Assembly (NCBI GenBank): GCA_004552195.1
Contig: SFPC01000004.1
Span: forward strand, 1-64,000
Length of the DNA: 64,000 bases
Direction of reading: 5' to 3'
DNA from: Bacteroidales bacterium
GTDB taxonomy: Bacteria; Bacteroidota; Bacteroidia; Bacteroidales; Bacteroidaceae
The notes under the pieces were generated by a model. The model was not told the DNA's origin. It saw nothing but the letters and a program-made list of their open reading frames with translations, and did no database searches. The stretch's first letter is position 1; each line of letters begins with the position of its first letter. The position numbers and the translations under genes are program-made. Below, piece by piece: positions 9,455 through 17,461 of the stretch.

Positions 9455-11185
9455 CTAATCCTCCACTTCTTCCATTCGTTGCAGTTCCCACCCTGCGAAC
9501 TGCATGATGATTTTGTGCAACTTCGTGCCTTGTCTCAGCGCCTCCACCCTTGGTGCTTGGGCATAGGCTTGGATTTGTTCCACGGCCTGTTGCCACTGCC
9601 TTTCGGCCTGCGCTTGGAAATCCTTTTTGGGGAGGTATTTGATTTCTATGATGTAGCAGTGTTGCGATTGGTAGTGTGTGAGGTTGGGCATCAGGAAGAA
9701 GTCGCAGTAGCCGTGGTTCAGCTCCAGCTCGGGTGCGGTGAGGTAGTAATCGTTCAGACTCAGGTAGGCCATGAAGAAGCCCTGAATGCTGCGTTCGCCC
9801 TCAATGGCATCGCGCACGGAGGAAATGTTACGGTATGCGTCGGCAATGTATTGCAGCGCGTCGCGCCAAAGACCGTCGAAGGCCATGTATGTGTAAAGAA
9901 TCTTCAGTTCGTTTTGCGATACGTTGCTTACAGGCTGATAGTTGTCCAGAAGGTAATTATAATATTGCGTCTTGACATTGTTGTTGGGAATGCCGAAGAG
10001 CAACATGGAACCAAAGCAATCCTTGATGGTCAGCATCCCGTAATAGAAGAGCAGGCTTACAAACTTCTCCGGGTTCGTGATTTCCTTCGCCGGGAAACTT
10101 TCGTAGAGTTCCCCCACGATTTCCCCCTTCTCGGCGATGTCCTGTATCACCCCCTTTCGGTTACCGTCGAGCCTGTCGAGTTGCAGCAGCCTTTTGAGCT
10201 TGGCGTAATCCGTCTTCGTGTTCGGGTCCGTCATCTGTTCGGGGCTGTGTCCGAGGTTGACGTAGTGCCTCAGGTAGTAGAGCACCATGTCGCAGTTGAA
10301 CACGGTGTTTTCGTCGTTGAGGCATTCTTTTGCAAAGCAATAGTTATCGTACCAGGGTTTGATTTCCTCCACCATTGCCTCGACGTCGGTTTCGGATGGC
10401 AGGCAGCCCACGTTTTTATAATAAGTGAACATCTCCCTGACATCGTGCGTGCTGAATCCGAGCATCTTGTCGAACAGCGGGTTGGTGGACAGCTGCCATC
10501 CGATGTTGAAGCCGCTTGTCACGTCGTCGAGGGTGACGGGGCTGACCCCCGTCATGAAGATCCGTTCAAAGTTCCCCTTGAACTTTTTGAACATATCTCT
10601 GTAGAACCCCTCGGCGTGCGTCATGGCGTGGTACATCTCTTGTCCCTCCTCGTTGAGCACGGTGTTGGTGAAGTTGTCGTACTCGTCGATGATGAGGTAG
10701 AGGGGAATCTGGTGCGATTTAGCCTGCCGTCCCAACATGTTGATTTTTTCACCGGCATCCTTACACGCATAAAACGCCTCTTTGAAGCGTTGCGGATAAT
10801 CATTGAAGTAGCGGTCAATGAAAAAGTCCAGTTCATGGTTGCAGTAAGCATTGAATTTTTCCTCTAACTGGGCAATGTTTCCTCCCACCCGTGAAAAGTC
10901 GAGGTAGAGCACCTGATAGCGGCTGCGGTTGGGCGTAGGTTTCTGCGCCACCTGCAGACCTCCGAAGAGCTTGTCGAAGCGGTTCGCCATGGCCTTGTCG
11001 TAGTATGCCTGCATCATGCTGATGAACAGGCTCTTCCCAAATCTTCTGGGCCGGATAAAGAAGACGAAGCGCGACTGCCTCTCCAGTTCTTCGAGGTACA
11101 TCGTCTTGTCCACGTAGTAGAGGTTCTGCTCGCGCATCACGACGAAGTCGGCCACGCCGTAGGGTATTTCCTTGATATTGTCCAT
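9455..11185 (-). CDS. AAA-ATPase-like / PD-(D/E)XK nuclease-family protein
   Basis: A 576-aa protein of the family with an N-terminal AAA-ATPase-like domain (recalled as PF09820) and a C-terminal PD-(D/E)XK-type domain (recalled as PF08011). The opening NIKEIPYGVADFVVMREQ and YYVDKT are typical. An atypical Walker A, PRRFGKSL, is at 46-53, Walker B LIIDEYDN at 164-171, and a conserved FMTGVSPVTLDD follows. The nuclease-like core is near the C-terminus: GYCDFF (Asp495) and IIEIKYL (Glu514, Lys516). The family is multicopy in many Bacteroidota and its biological role is not established. Two copies of an identical promoter module and a large repeat island lie directly upstream. Confidence 0.88.
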   Translation of the reverse strand: MDNIKEIPYGVADFVVMREQNLYYVDKTMYLEELERQSRFVFFIRPRRFGKSLFISMMQAYYDKAMANRFDKLFGGLQVAQKPTPNRSRYQVLYLDFSRVGGNIAQLEEKFNAYCNHELDFFIDRYFNDYPQRFKEAFYACKDAGEKINMLGRQAKSHQIPLYLIIDEYDNFTNTVLNEEGQEMYHAMTHAEGFYRDMFKKFKGNFERIFMTGVSPVTLDDVTSGFNIGWQLSTNPLFDKMLGFSTHDVREMFTYYKNVGCLPSETDVEAMVEEIKPWYDNYCFAKECLNDENTVFNCDMVLYYLRHYVNLGHSPEQMTDPNTKTDYAKLKRLLQLDRLDGNRKGVIQDIAEKGEIVGELYESFPAKEITNPEKFVSLLFYYGMLTIKDCFGSMLLFGIPNNNVKTQYYNYLLDNYQPVSNVSQNELKILYTYMAFDGLWRDALQYIADAYRNISSVRDAIEGERSIQGFFMAYLSLNDYYLTAPELELNHGYCDFFLMPNLTHYQSQHCYIIEIKYLPKKDFQAQAERQWQQAVEQIQAYAQAPRVEALRQGTKLHKIIMQFAGWELQRMEEVED

Positions 11186-11206
11186 GACATATTATTTCTT
11201 TGTATG

Positions 11207-11230
11207 CAAAGATAGTGCAAGGCGAGCGCA
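11207..11230 (-). promoter_or_regulatory. promoter of the AAA-ATPase gene, proximal copy
   Basis: On the minus strand this reads TGCGCTCGCC then TTGCAC then TATCTTTG. TATCTTTG (11207-11214) is a perfect -7 element, 22 bp before the start codon at 11185. The same 24 bases occur at 11271-11294 and, on the plus strand, before nadA at 17414-17437. Confidence 0.7.
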
Positions 11231-11270
11231 ATAAGCTTGCTTAGATTGCCAAGCCGCCGCCTATCTTATG

Positions 11271-11294
11271 CAAAGATAGTGCAAGGCGAGCGCA
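11271..11294 (-). promoter_or_regulatory. promoter module of the AAA-ATPase gene, distal identical copy
   Basis: A second exact copy of the 24-base module at 11207-11230, 64 bp further upstream, with TATCTTTG on the minus strand at 11271-11278. It looks like a local duplication giving tandem promoters. Confidence 0.55.
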
Positions 11295-11345
11295 TTGAAA
11301 AATTAAAAGCCGAAGGATTTACATTTTTATTGCCGAGCCGTAGCC

Positions 11346-11494
11346 AATCTTATGCAAAGTTGAAGGTTATAAGGTGATGGTCGCTTCGCTCCCAGGTTTA
11401 TAAGGTTATAAGAATACTGTTGGAGGTAGTCACGGTAGTCGCACCGAGTAACTTTTTAACCTCATAACCTAATCCCTCATAACCTCCGAAACTT
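11346..11494 (+). repeat. family B palindromic intergenic repeat, copy 1
   Basis: About 149 bp, closely matching 46515-46664. It opens with AATCTTATGCAAAGTTGAAG, then AGGTTATAAGGT-type sequence, GGTCGCTTCGCTCCC (11379-11393), a central AGAATACTGTT, and a right arm AACCTCATAACCT ending in CATAACCTCCGAAAC. The two arms are imperfect inverted repeats able to form a long stem. Confidence 0.8.
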
Positions 11495-11515
11495 AAATCA
11501 AGATATATATTTCCT

Positions 11516-11587
11516 AAGTCCGGGAGTTGTTTTTTCAACTCGTCGAGTTCGTCGAAATAGTCGGCGACTTGTGAAGAGAACTTCACG
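11516..11587 (+). repeat. family C hairpin repeat, copy 1 (forward)
   Basis: A 72-bp module opening AAGTCCGGGAGTTG and closing GTGAAGAGAACTTCACG. It contains three small hairpins: AACT-CGTCG-AGTT (11537-11549), AGT-CGGCG-ACT and GTGAAG-AGAA-CTTCAC. It is clearly alignable without gaps to 37102-37174 and to the reverse complement of 58525-58598. It sits 63 bp before a family A element. Confidence 0.8.
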
Positions 11588-11650
11588 TAGAGTCTGTCTT
11601 GGTCAAAGTGTTGGGTAAATCGCTGTGAAAAAGCTGTAATCCGTTTGGAG

Positions 11651-12049
11651 AAATGCCCCTTTCGCGCGCGTACGTATATACGGTTTTTATTTCCTGAAAA
11701 AAGCATTCACTCCTTCACATGGCGTGCGTTTTCCATTGATTTCCATCGGTTTCGAGTGTGAAGGGTTGGGCTTTCAAAGTATTCACACGGTTCCCGAAGT
11801 ATTCACACTGACTTCCGAAGCATTCACACGGGCTGTGAACGCTTGTGAAGGGTTGAAAAAGCAAGCCTTCACACCGGAAAACTGTTGATAACCAAAGGGA
11901 AAAGCTATATAATCGTCAAAATATTCCCTGCTGCTGTGAATACTTGAAAATTCAACCCTTCACACTCAAAACGCCTGAAAATCAAGAAGAATGAACCTTT
12001 TTGTGAAGGGATGAATGTTTTTTTTGAGGTAAAAAAAGCGTATAGAGAG
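11651..12049 (+). repeat. family A terminal-inverted-repeat element, copy 1
   Basis: About 399 bp. The left end is CCCCTTTCGCGCGCG, then TATATACGG and a region like TTTTTATTTCCTGAAAAAAG followed by CATTCACTCCTTCACA; the right end is an imperfect inverted copy ending in GCGTATAGAGAG. Inside are three tandem units of about 20 bp containing ATTCACAC (about 11778-11835) and a hairpin with arms GTGAAGG and CCTTCAC. No open reading frame of note or transposase is present. Confidence 0.78.
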
Positions 12050-12184
12050 AACAACGCCTACCGTTTTTGACACGCCATGATGCAAAGGCGGACAAAAGCG
12101 GTAGACGAAGCGGTAAGGCCGAAGGAAACAGCCGTGGAAGTGGAAAGGGTGAAGAGGGTGAAGCGGTGACAGCGGCGGGCGCGG
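12050..12184. other. gap between repeat island and sbcC end
   Basis: This 135-bp stretch completes the 1-kb gene-free region beginning at 11186. It is purine-rich (GGAAGTGGAAAGGGTGAAGA) and shows no gene, promoter or clear terminator for the minus-strand sbcC. Confidence 0.5.
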
Positions 12185-15100
12185 CTACTTCACCACGATT
12201 TGCGAACTGCTGCCGCCGGGCTGGCGGACAAGGCATATCTGCGGGAATATCTGGGAGCGGATTTGTTCCGTGTGGCTGATGACTCCCACCTTGCGGCCCT
12301 GCACATTTTCCAGGTGCGAGAGCGTTGTCATCACCAGGTCCAGCGAGTCGCGGTCCAGGTTGCCGAAGCCTTCGTCGATAAATAGCGAGCCGATGCTGAG
12401 GTTTGCCCCCGAGAGCGAGGCCAGGCCGAGGGCGAGGGCGAGACTTACTACAAATGTTTCGCCGCCCGAGAGCGAGGAGACGTAGCGGTGCTCGTCGAAC
12501 ATGTCGCGGTCGATGATTTCCAAGGTCAACGTGCCCGGCAGGTTACGCAGCTCGTAGCGCGGTGTCAGCCGGCGGAGGTGGCAGTTGGCGTGCTCCACGA
12601 GGAAGCCGAAAGTATAGCTCTGCGCCACCGTTCGGAAGCGTTTCCCGTCTGCCGAGCCCAACAGCGTTGACAGGCGGTTCCACTCCAGCGCGTCCTCCTT
12701 GGCCCGGTCGAATGCCTCGCGGAGTTCCGCCGCCTGGCGCACACACGTTTCGTGCGATAGCAGTCGGGAGTTCACCATACTCAGCTCGTTGGCAATCTGT
12801 TCCAGCCGCACGGCGCACGCCTCGCGCTCCGTCTCCATCAGTTTCCGTGCCTCCGCGTCGTAAGCCTGGGGACGCGTCGTTTCCGCCTGGATGGCCGTGA
12901 GCGACGAGCGCGCTTGGTCCAACCTGTTCTCCGCCAGCATCCGCGCCTCGCGGAGCGCGCTGAGCCGGTTGCGGAGTGCCTGCCAGTCGCGGCTGTCGCT
13001 GAAGAGTTCGTCCAGCTCGGCGAACTGCACGGGCGAGTGGGAGCCGTTGAAGCGCAGGATCATCACGTCGAGCCGTTGCCGGCACTGTTGGAGTAGCTGC
13101 CAGTTCTCCTCCCGGTTGCGCACCAGGTTGTTTCGGAAGCCCTCTAACTGGCGCAGTTCCCCCTGCTGTTTCTCGTAGTCCTGCCCCACTTGTTTCTCCG
13201 CCTGCCGTGCCGTGACGATGTCCTGCCTCAGCTTCTCCGCCTCCTGCTGCGGTGTCATCTCACCGAAGAGGCGGCGCACCTCCTCGTGCTTCCGGTTCAA
13301 CGCTTCACGCGCTGCGTCGCGGGCCTCGCGGCTGGTGGTCACCGTGTGGCGCGCCTCCTCCACGTTCAGCTCCGTTCCCTTCAGCTCCTCGCGAAGCAGG
13401 TCTGTCTGCCGCAGCGCGTTGTCCAACCGCGTACACGTCCGGTTCCAGTCTTCATGGAGATTTGTCAGCCGCAGGCGCAGCCCGTCCGGGTTGTTCTTCC
13501 ATTCCGTAAACCATCCCGAGAGCGTGATCATCTCATCGAGGTCAGTGTAAAGTTCCGAGCAGGCGCGGTCCGATAGGTTGATGATTTGCTGCAAGTCCTC
13601 CGCCGACGCCGCCGCGATGTGCGCCTCCGTGCGCACCTTGTCAAGGTAAGTGTGGTTGTCCGCCATGATTGTGTCGAGCGCGGCTATCTCCTCGTTGAGC
13701 CGGTTGATGTGCTGCTGGTGGAAGTTGAAGGTTTCCAGCTCGCGGTCGGCCTCGTCGGCAGCGCGGGTGGTGTTGTCGATGAGCAACTGTATCATCATGC
13801 GCCGCGCATCGCGGTTCACTGTGGCCGAACAGTCGGCAAACGAGTTGTCCAAGTAGGCACACGTCTGCCACTCCTCCACGTCGTCGCGCTGCCGCTGCTC
13901 CAGCTCCGCCAAGCTGCGGTTGTCCGCCTCCAGACGTGCCGCATCGGCGGCAATCTCGCGTTGCAGGGCATTCAGCGCGCCACGCCGTTGTTCCAGCAGC
14001 TGCTGCATGTCAAGATACTCCTTGTTCAGGTTTGTCAGCAGTTCGCCCAGTTCGCGCTCCGTCTCCGTGTGGTACGGATGGTGCGTGGCACCGCACACCG
14101 GGCATGCCGTTCCCTCCTTCAGCTGTTTGCGCAGCTTCACGATGTTCTGGCTCTGGCTCAGCGTGAAGGCCGTGCTTATACGCTCATAAGCCTCTTCGGC
14201 CGCCTTCACCTCCCCCTCCATTTTCGATGCCGCCTGCCGTTTCTGCGCCAGTTCCGTCATTTCCCTCTTTTGCAGGGCGTACCTTTCGGCTATGCGCACG
14301 TAGCCCTCCGAAATGTGTTGCCAGAGCACCGCCGCGCGGTGGAGGGCCGCCAACCGGTTGCGGTTTTCCGCCGCCGCCTTTTGCAGCTTTGCCGAGTCGT
14401 GCCCCTGGTTCATCTGCCGGTGGATGAGCAGTTCGCTCTTCAGCGCGTTGAGCTTCGCCTGGTTCTTATGCTGTTCCTCTTCCGCCCTTTCCCCCTGCGC
14501 CTTCAGCTCCGCCTTCCGCTTTTGCAGAGCCGCCTGTTTCTCGTGGCTCTCCACGTTGCGCCGTGTCTCGGTGTTGAGCATCGAGAGCTTGTCCTTGATG
14601 AGGTCGAACTTCTCAAACATGAAGCGGTGAACCGAGAGCGACTGCTTGTGGAGCTGCTGCTGTTCGGTTTCGCGACCCACCTTCTCCAGCATCTCCTTCT
14701 TGGCCGCCACGATGTTCTGGCGCGTCTCCAAGGTGCGCTCCGCCTCCGCCAGCTGGCCATCCAGACGTTTCAGCTGCTCCGTGGCCACGTTGATTTCGCC
14801 CGTCAGGGCATGTCCCCGGTTGATGGCCGCCGAACGGAGTTCGAGTTGCCGCTCCGCGTCGGCTGTCCGTTCGCGTGCCACGTCGAGCTTTCCCGCCAAC
14901 GCCTCCATTTCGCGGCGCGTGCGCTCCAGCTCGGCGGCATTTGCCAGTTCCTCCGACTTCGCCTTGCCGATGTCGCCGGTGCGCACCATGATTTCCTGGT
15001 AGAGGGGCTGCATGGCGAGCAACGCGTCGTAACGCGCCAAGCGCAGCTCGTCGGCCCGCAACTCCATGCAGCGTTTCGATGCCTCGGCAAACTGCGCCTC

Positions 15101-15940
15101 GCACTCCGCCACGCAGGCCGTGGCGCGGTCGAAGCGGAGTGTCCAGTCGATCTGCTTCTCCAGACTTGCCGCCTGCTGCTCCTCCATCTGGCGCGATGCG
15201 GTGAGCAGTCGGCTGCGCTCCTGCTGCTCCGCCAGTTCCTCGGGTTCGAGGCGGTCGTGGAGCAATCCCTCCATGCGGTTCTGGAGTGCGCTGACCTGGG
15301 CATCGGCGGCTGCCGAACGGGCATAGATGCGCTGCGACACCGCGCCGTAGACCTCCGTGCCCGTCAGTTTCTCCAACAGCACGGCCTTGTCCGCCGATTT
15401 TGCCTTGAGGAAATTGGCAAAACTGTTCTGCGCCAGGATGACGGTGCGGGTGAACTGTTCGTAGTTGAGCCCCACGGCCTGTTCCATCCGCGCCTGCAGC
15501 TCCGTGCGTTCCACCTTCTCGCGCTTCGGAGCAAGGCGGGTGAGGGTGCGTTCGGGCGAGTCGTAAGTGCCGGTGCGCTTCACGCGTACACTCCAGCAGG
15601 CTTCGTAGCGTTCGCCGGTGGCGGTGGCGAATACCACGGTGCAGCCGCCCTGTTTCTGTCCGCGCCGCAGGATGCCGGCGGCATTGCCGGCCTGCACCTG
15701 CTGGGCTTTGTCGGCCACGAGCTTGAGGTCTTCCTTGGAAAGGCTCTCGGCGTTTTCAAAACGCGGTGCTTTGTTGTAGAGAGCCAGGCACACGGCATCG
15801 AGGATGGTGGACTTTCCCGCCCCGGTGTCGCCGGTGATGGCAAAGAGTCCCGCCGAACGCAGCGGTTCTTCGGTAAAGTCTATCGTTTGTTCGCCTTCGA
15901 GGGAGGTGAGGTTGCGAAGGATGATTTTTTCTATCTTCAT
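12185..15940 (-). CDS. sbcC: SbcC-type SMC-like ATPase of the SbcCD nuclease
   Basis: The ATPase subunit of the SbcCD (Rad50-Mre11-like) complex, which opens hairpins and protein-blocked DNA ends, for example at palindromes and stalled forks. The 1251-aa protein has Walker A GDTGAGKST at residues 37-45, a Q-loop VILAQNSFANFLKAK near 170, and two long coiled-coil arms rich in Glu, Gln, Arg and Ala. The arms flank a zinc-hook CPVCGATHHPY near the middle. The C-terminal half has the signature LSGGETFVVSLALALGLASL and Walker B SLFIDEGFGNLD. It lies 51 bp after sbcD in the same operon. A complex that cleaves hairpins is noteworthy in a genome rich in palindromic repeats, but this is only a contextual remark. 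Confidence 0.94.
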   Translation of the reverse strand: MKIEKIILRNLTSLEGEQTIDFTEEPLRSAGLFAITGDTGAGKSTILDAVCLALYNKAPRFENAESLSKEDLKLVADKAQQVQAGNAAGILRRGQKQGGCTVVFATATGERYEACWSVRVKRTGTYDSPERTLTRLAPKREKVERTELQARMEQAVGLNYEQFTRTVILAQNSFANFLKAKSADKAVLLEKLTGTEVYGAVSQRIYARSAAADAQVSALQNRMEGLLHDRLEPEELAEQQERSRLLTASRQMEEQQAASLEKQIDWTLRFDRATACVAECEAQFAEASKRCMELRADELRLARYDALLAMQPLYQEIMVRTGDIGKAKSEELANAAELERTRREMEALAGKLDVARERTADAERQLELRSAAINRGHALTGEINVATEQLKRLDGQLAEAERTLETRQNIVAAKKEMLEKVGRETEQQQLHKQSLSVHRFMFEKFDLIKDKLSMLNTETRRNVESHEKQAALQKRKAELKAQGERAEEEQHKNQAKLNALKSELLIHRQMNQGHDSAKLQKAAAENRNRLAALHRAAVLWQHISEGYVRIAERYALQKREMTELAQKRQAASKMEGEVKAAEEAYERISTAFTLSQSQNIVKLRKQLKEGTACPVCGATHHPYHTETERELGELLTNLNKEYLDMQQLLEQRRGALNALQREIAADAARLEADNRSLAELEQRQRDDVEEWQTCAYLDNSFADCSATVNRDARRMMIQLLIDNTTRAADEADRELETFNFHQQHINRLNEEIAALDTIMADNHTYLDKVRTEAHIAAASAEDLQQIINLSDRACSELYTDLDEMITLSGWFTEWKNNPDGLRLRLTNLHEDWNRTCTRLDNALRQTDLLREELKGTELNVEEARHTVTTSREARDAAREALNRKHEEVRRLFGEMTPQQEAEKLRQDIVTARQAEKQVGQDYEKQQGELRQLEGFRNNLVRNREENWQLLQQCRQRLDVMILRFNGSHSPVQFAELDELFSDSRDWQALRNRLSALREARMLAENRLDQARSSLTAIQAETTRPQAYDAEARKLMETEREACAVRLEQIANELSMVNSRLLSHETCVRQAAELREAFDRAKEDALEWNRLSTLLGSADGKRFRTVAQSYTFGFLVEHANCHLRRLTPRYELRNLPGTLTLEIIDRDMFDEHRYVSSLSGGETFVVSLALALGLASLSGANLSIGSLFIDEGFGNLDRDSLDLVMTTLSHLENVQGRKVGVISHTEQIRSQIFPQICLVRQPGGSSSQIVVK

Positions 15941-15991
15941 GTGGGGGAATGGTTCGTTAGTTCTGTCGGGCAGTGGGATGATGAACCGGAA

Positions 15992-17248
15992 TCAGGCGTT
16001 GTCGGCCTCCGCCTCGGCCTGTGCTTCCTTGAAACGGTCGATGAGGGGTTGGGGCATGGGCTGCGCAAAACGCGACTCGAAGTAGCGGCAAGCTAACTGC
16101 AAGGGGCCTGCCTGGCGCAGGGTGTCGGGTGTGTCGGCGGCGGAGGGGGCTGCGGCATTGTCGGCAGGGGCAGCTTCGGGGCGCACACGTACCAGGCGGC
16201 ACAGGTGGACGGCTCGGTCGGCCAGCGCCTCGCACACGTCGTGCTGCAGGGAGGGTTCGGGCTGCTGCTCCTCAATGCGTATTTCGAGATAGGGCCAGTC
16301 GCTGCCGTCGTCGTCCTTGGCGCGTTTGGGGAGCTGGGCTATCTCGTCGAACACCTGCTTCACAGTGGCCGCCTTGCCCTGATGGGGGATGCACATGAGG
16401 TGGCGCAGGGGATTGTACTCCACGCGGCTCACCTCGGCGCGGCCTTCACTGTCGATTTCCACCCACTGCACGCCGTGGCGGTAGCCGCGTTCGGCAAAGG
16501 ACATGGGTAGCGCGCTTCCGGAGTAGCAGACTATGTCCTTGCCGGCTACGCGCTGTGCCTTGTGCAGGTGGCCGAGGGCGGTATAGGCCACGCCTTTTCC
16601 CACCACGTCGGCATCGACGCACTCCTGGCCGCCCACGACGAGGCGTTCGGAATGGCCCTCGGCGCACACCTCGGCTCCGGCGGCATAGAAGTGGGCCGCT
16701 GCCACCACGGGCAGGCCGGCAAAGTCGCTGTGGCGGAGGCTGCGGTGCATCTCGCCGAAGAAGTGGCGCAGTCCCTGCTCGGGGGTCATGCCGGCGGGAT
16801 AGTCGCCGCCGCGCAGGTAAGGTAGTGCCATGCAGACGATGGCCGCCTCGTCGCTTCCCCGGGGTGCAAGGGGCAGGAGGTAATAGTCGAAATCAGGGGT
16901 GCCTTTCGCGGTGAGGTGTACCGTGCCGCGTACATAGATGTTGAGGGTTTTCAACAACGAAGCCGGCGCTTCCAAGCGTCCGGCTGAGTCATGGTTGCCC
17001 GCAATGAGCACTATTTGCAAGCCCCGCACGGTCTGCGTGGCGCGGAGCAGGAAGTCGTAAAGGAGTTCCTCGGCGCGTGCCGAGGGGTTGGCGGTGTCGA
17101 ACACGTCGCCTGCCACGATGAGCACATCGGGCTGCCTCTCTTCCATCACCTCCAAAAGCCAGCGGAGGAAATGGCGGTGTTCGTCCGTACGGTCGTAGCC
17201 GTGGAAATTGTTGCCGAGGTGCCAGTCGGCAGTATGGAGTATCTTCAT
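15992..17248 (-). CDS. sbcD: SbcD exonuclease subunit
   Basis: The Mre11-like metallophosphoesterase nuclease subunit of SbcCD, 418 aa from the chosen start. Motifs in order: MKILHTADWHLGN, DVLIVAGDVFDTANPS, VLIAGNHDSAGRL, AAHFYAAGAE and TALGHLHKAQRV, supplying the Asp, His and Asn metal ligands. A start 30 bp upstream (17278) is open, but the domain begins exactly at MKILHTADWH, so 17248 is preferred. The C-terminal capping region includes a Pro/Ala/Asp-rich insertion (EAAPADNAAAPSAADTPDT) that looks like a flexible linker. A TAACTTTG promoter element lies 28 bp upstream. Confidence 0.94.
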   Translation of the reverse strand: MKILHTADWHLGNNFHGYDRTDEHRHFLRWLLEVMEERQPDVLIVAGDVFDTANPSARAEELLYDFLLRATQTVRGLQIVLIAGNHDSAGRLEAPASLLKTLNIYVRGTVHLTAKGTPDFDYYLLPLAPRGSDEAAIVCMALPYLRGGDYPAGMTPEQGLRHFFGEMHRSLRHSDFAGLPVVAAAHFYAAGAEVCAEGHSERLVVGGQECVDADVVGKGVAYTALGHLHKAQRVAGKDIVCYSGSALPMSFAERGYRHGVQWVEIDSEGRAEVSRVEYNPLRHLMCIPHQGKAATVKQVFDEIAQLPKRAKDDDGSDWPYLEIRIEEQQPEPSLQHDVCEALADRAVHLCRLVRVRPEAAPADNAAAPSAADTPDTLRQAGPLQLACRYFESRFAQPMPQPLIDRFKEAQAEAEADNA

Positions 17249-17275
17249 CTTGAAATCCTCGTTTTTTTCAGGCCG

Positions 17276-17283
17276 CAAAGTTA
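17276..17283 (-). promoter_or_regulatory. -7 promoter element for sbcDC
   Basis: On the minus strand TAACTTTG matches TAnnTTTG, 28 bp before the sbcD start at 17248. No good TTTG at -33 was seen. Confidence 0.5.
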
Positions 17284-17373
17284 CAGATTATTGTCAGTTG
17301 ATGTATTCCTGCGGAAAATTATCGTTGCAGATAAATAGAAACGACTACTTTTTATAAAATAGGCGGCGGCTCG

Positions 17374-17416
17374 GCAGAGAAAAAGCAAAAACCTGCGGCT
17401 TTTTCTTTTTCTCTGC
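17374..17416. promoter_or_regulatory. 12-bp perfect inverted repeat between sbcD and nadA
   Basis: GCAGAGAAAAAG (17374-17385) pairs perfectly with CTTTTTCTCTGC (17405-17416) across a 19-base loop. An alternative pairing, GAAAAAGC with GCTTTTTC, uses the inner bases. It overlaps the -33 region of the nadA promoter, so it may be an operator or a leader/terminator structure. Confidence 0.5.
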
Positions 17417-17437
17417 GCTCGCCTTGCACTATCTTTG
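17414..17437 (+). promoter_or_regulatory. nadA promoter
   Basis: TATCTTTG at 17430-17437 is a perfect -7 element, 24 bp before the nadA start. The 24-base module from 17414 is identical to the two promoter copies before the AAA-ATPase gene (11207-11230 and 11271-11294, minus strand). Confidence 0.72.
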
Positions 17438-17461
17438 CCCCAAAATTTAACCACTAAGAAG

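Noticed and set aside
11398..11706. 102-codon minus-strand frame in the repeat island
   Set aside because: It is made from family B and C repeats; other C copies break the same frame with stops, so a functional gene is not supported.
11778..11900. CRISPR-like impression from repeated TTCACAC motifs
   Set aside because: Units are imperfect, have variable short spacing, lie within terminal inverted repeats and occur at three loci; no cas gene is present.
13586..16096. 836-codon open frame on the plus strand opposite sbcC
   Set aside because: It mirrors sbcC, whose motifs are unmistakable. The translation is low-complexity Leu/Arg/His/Val and is explained by GC-rich codon third positions.
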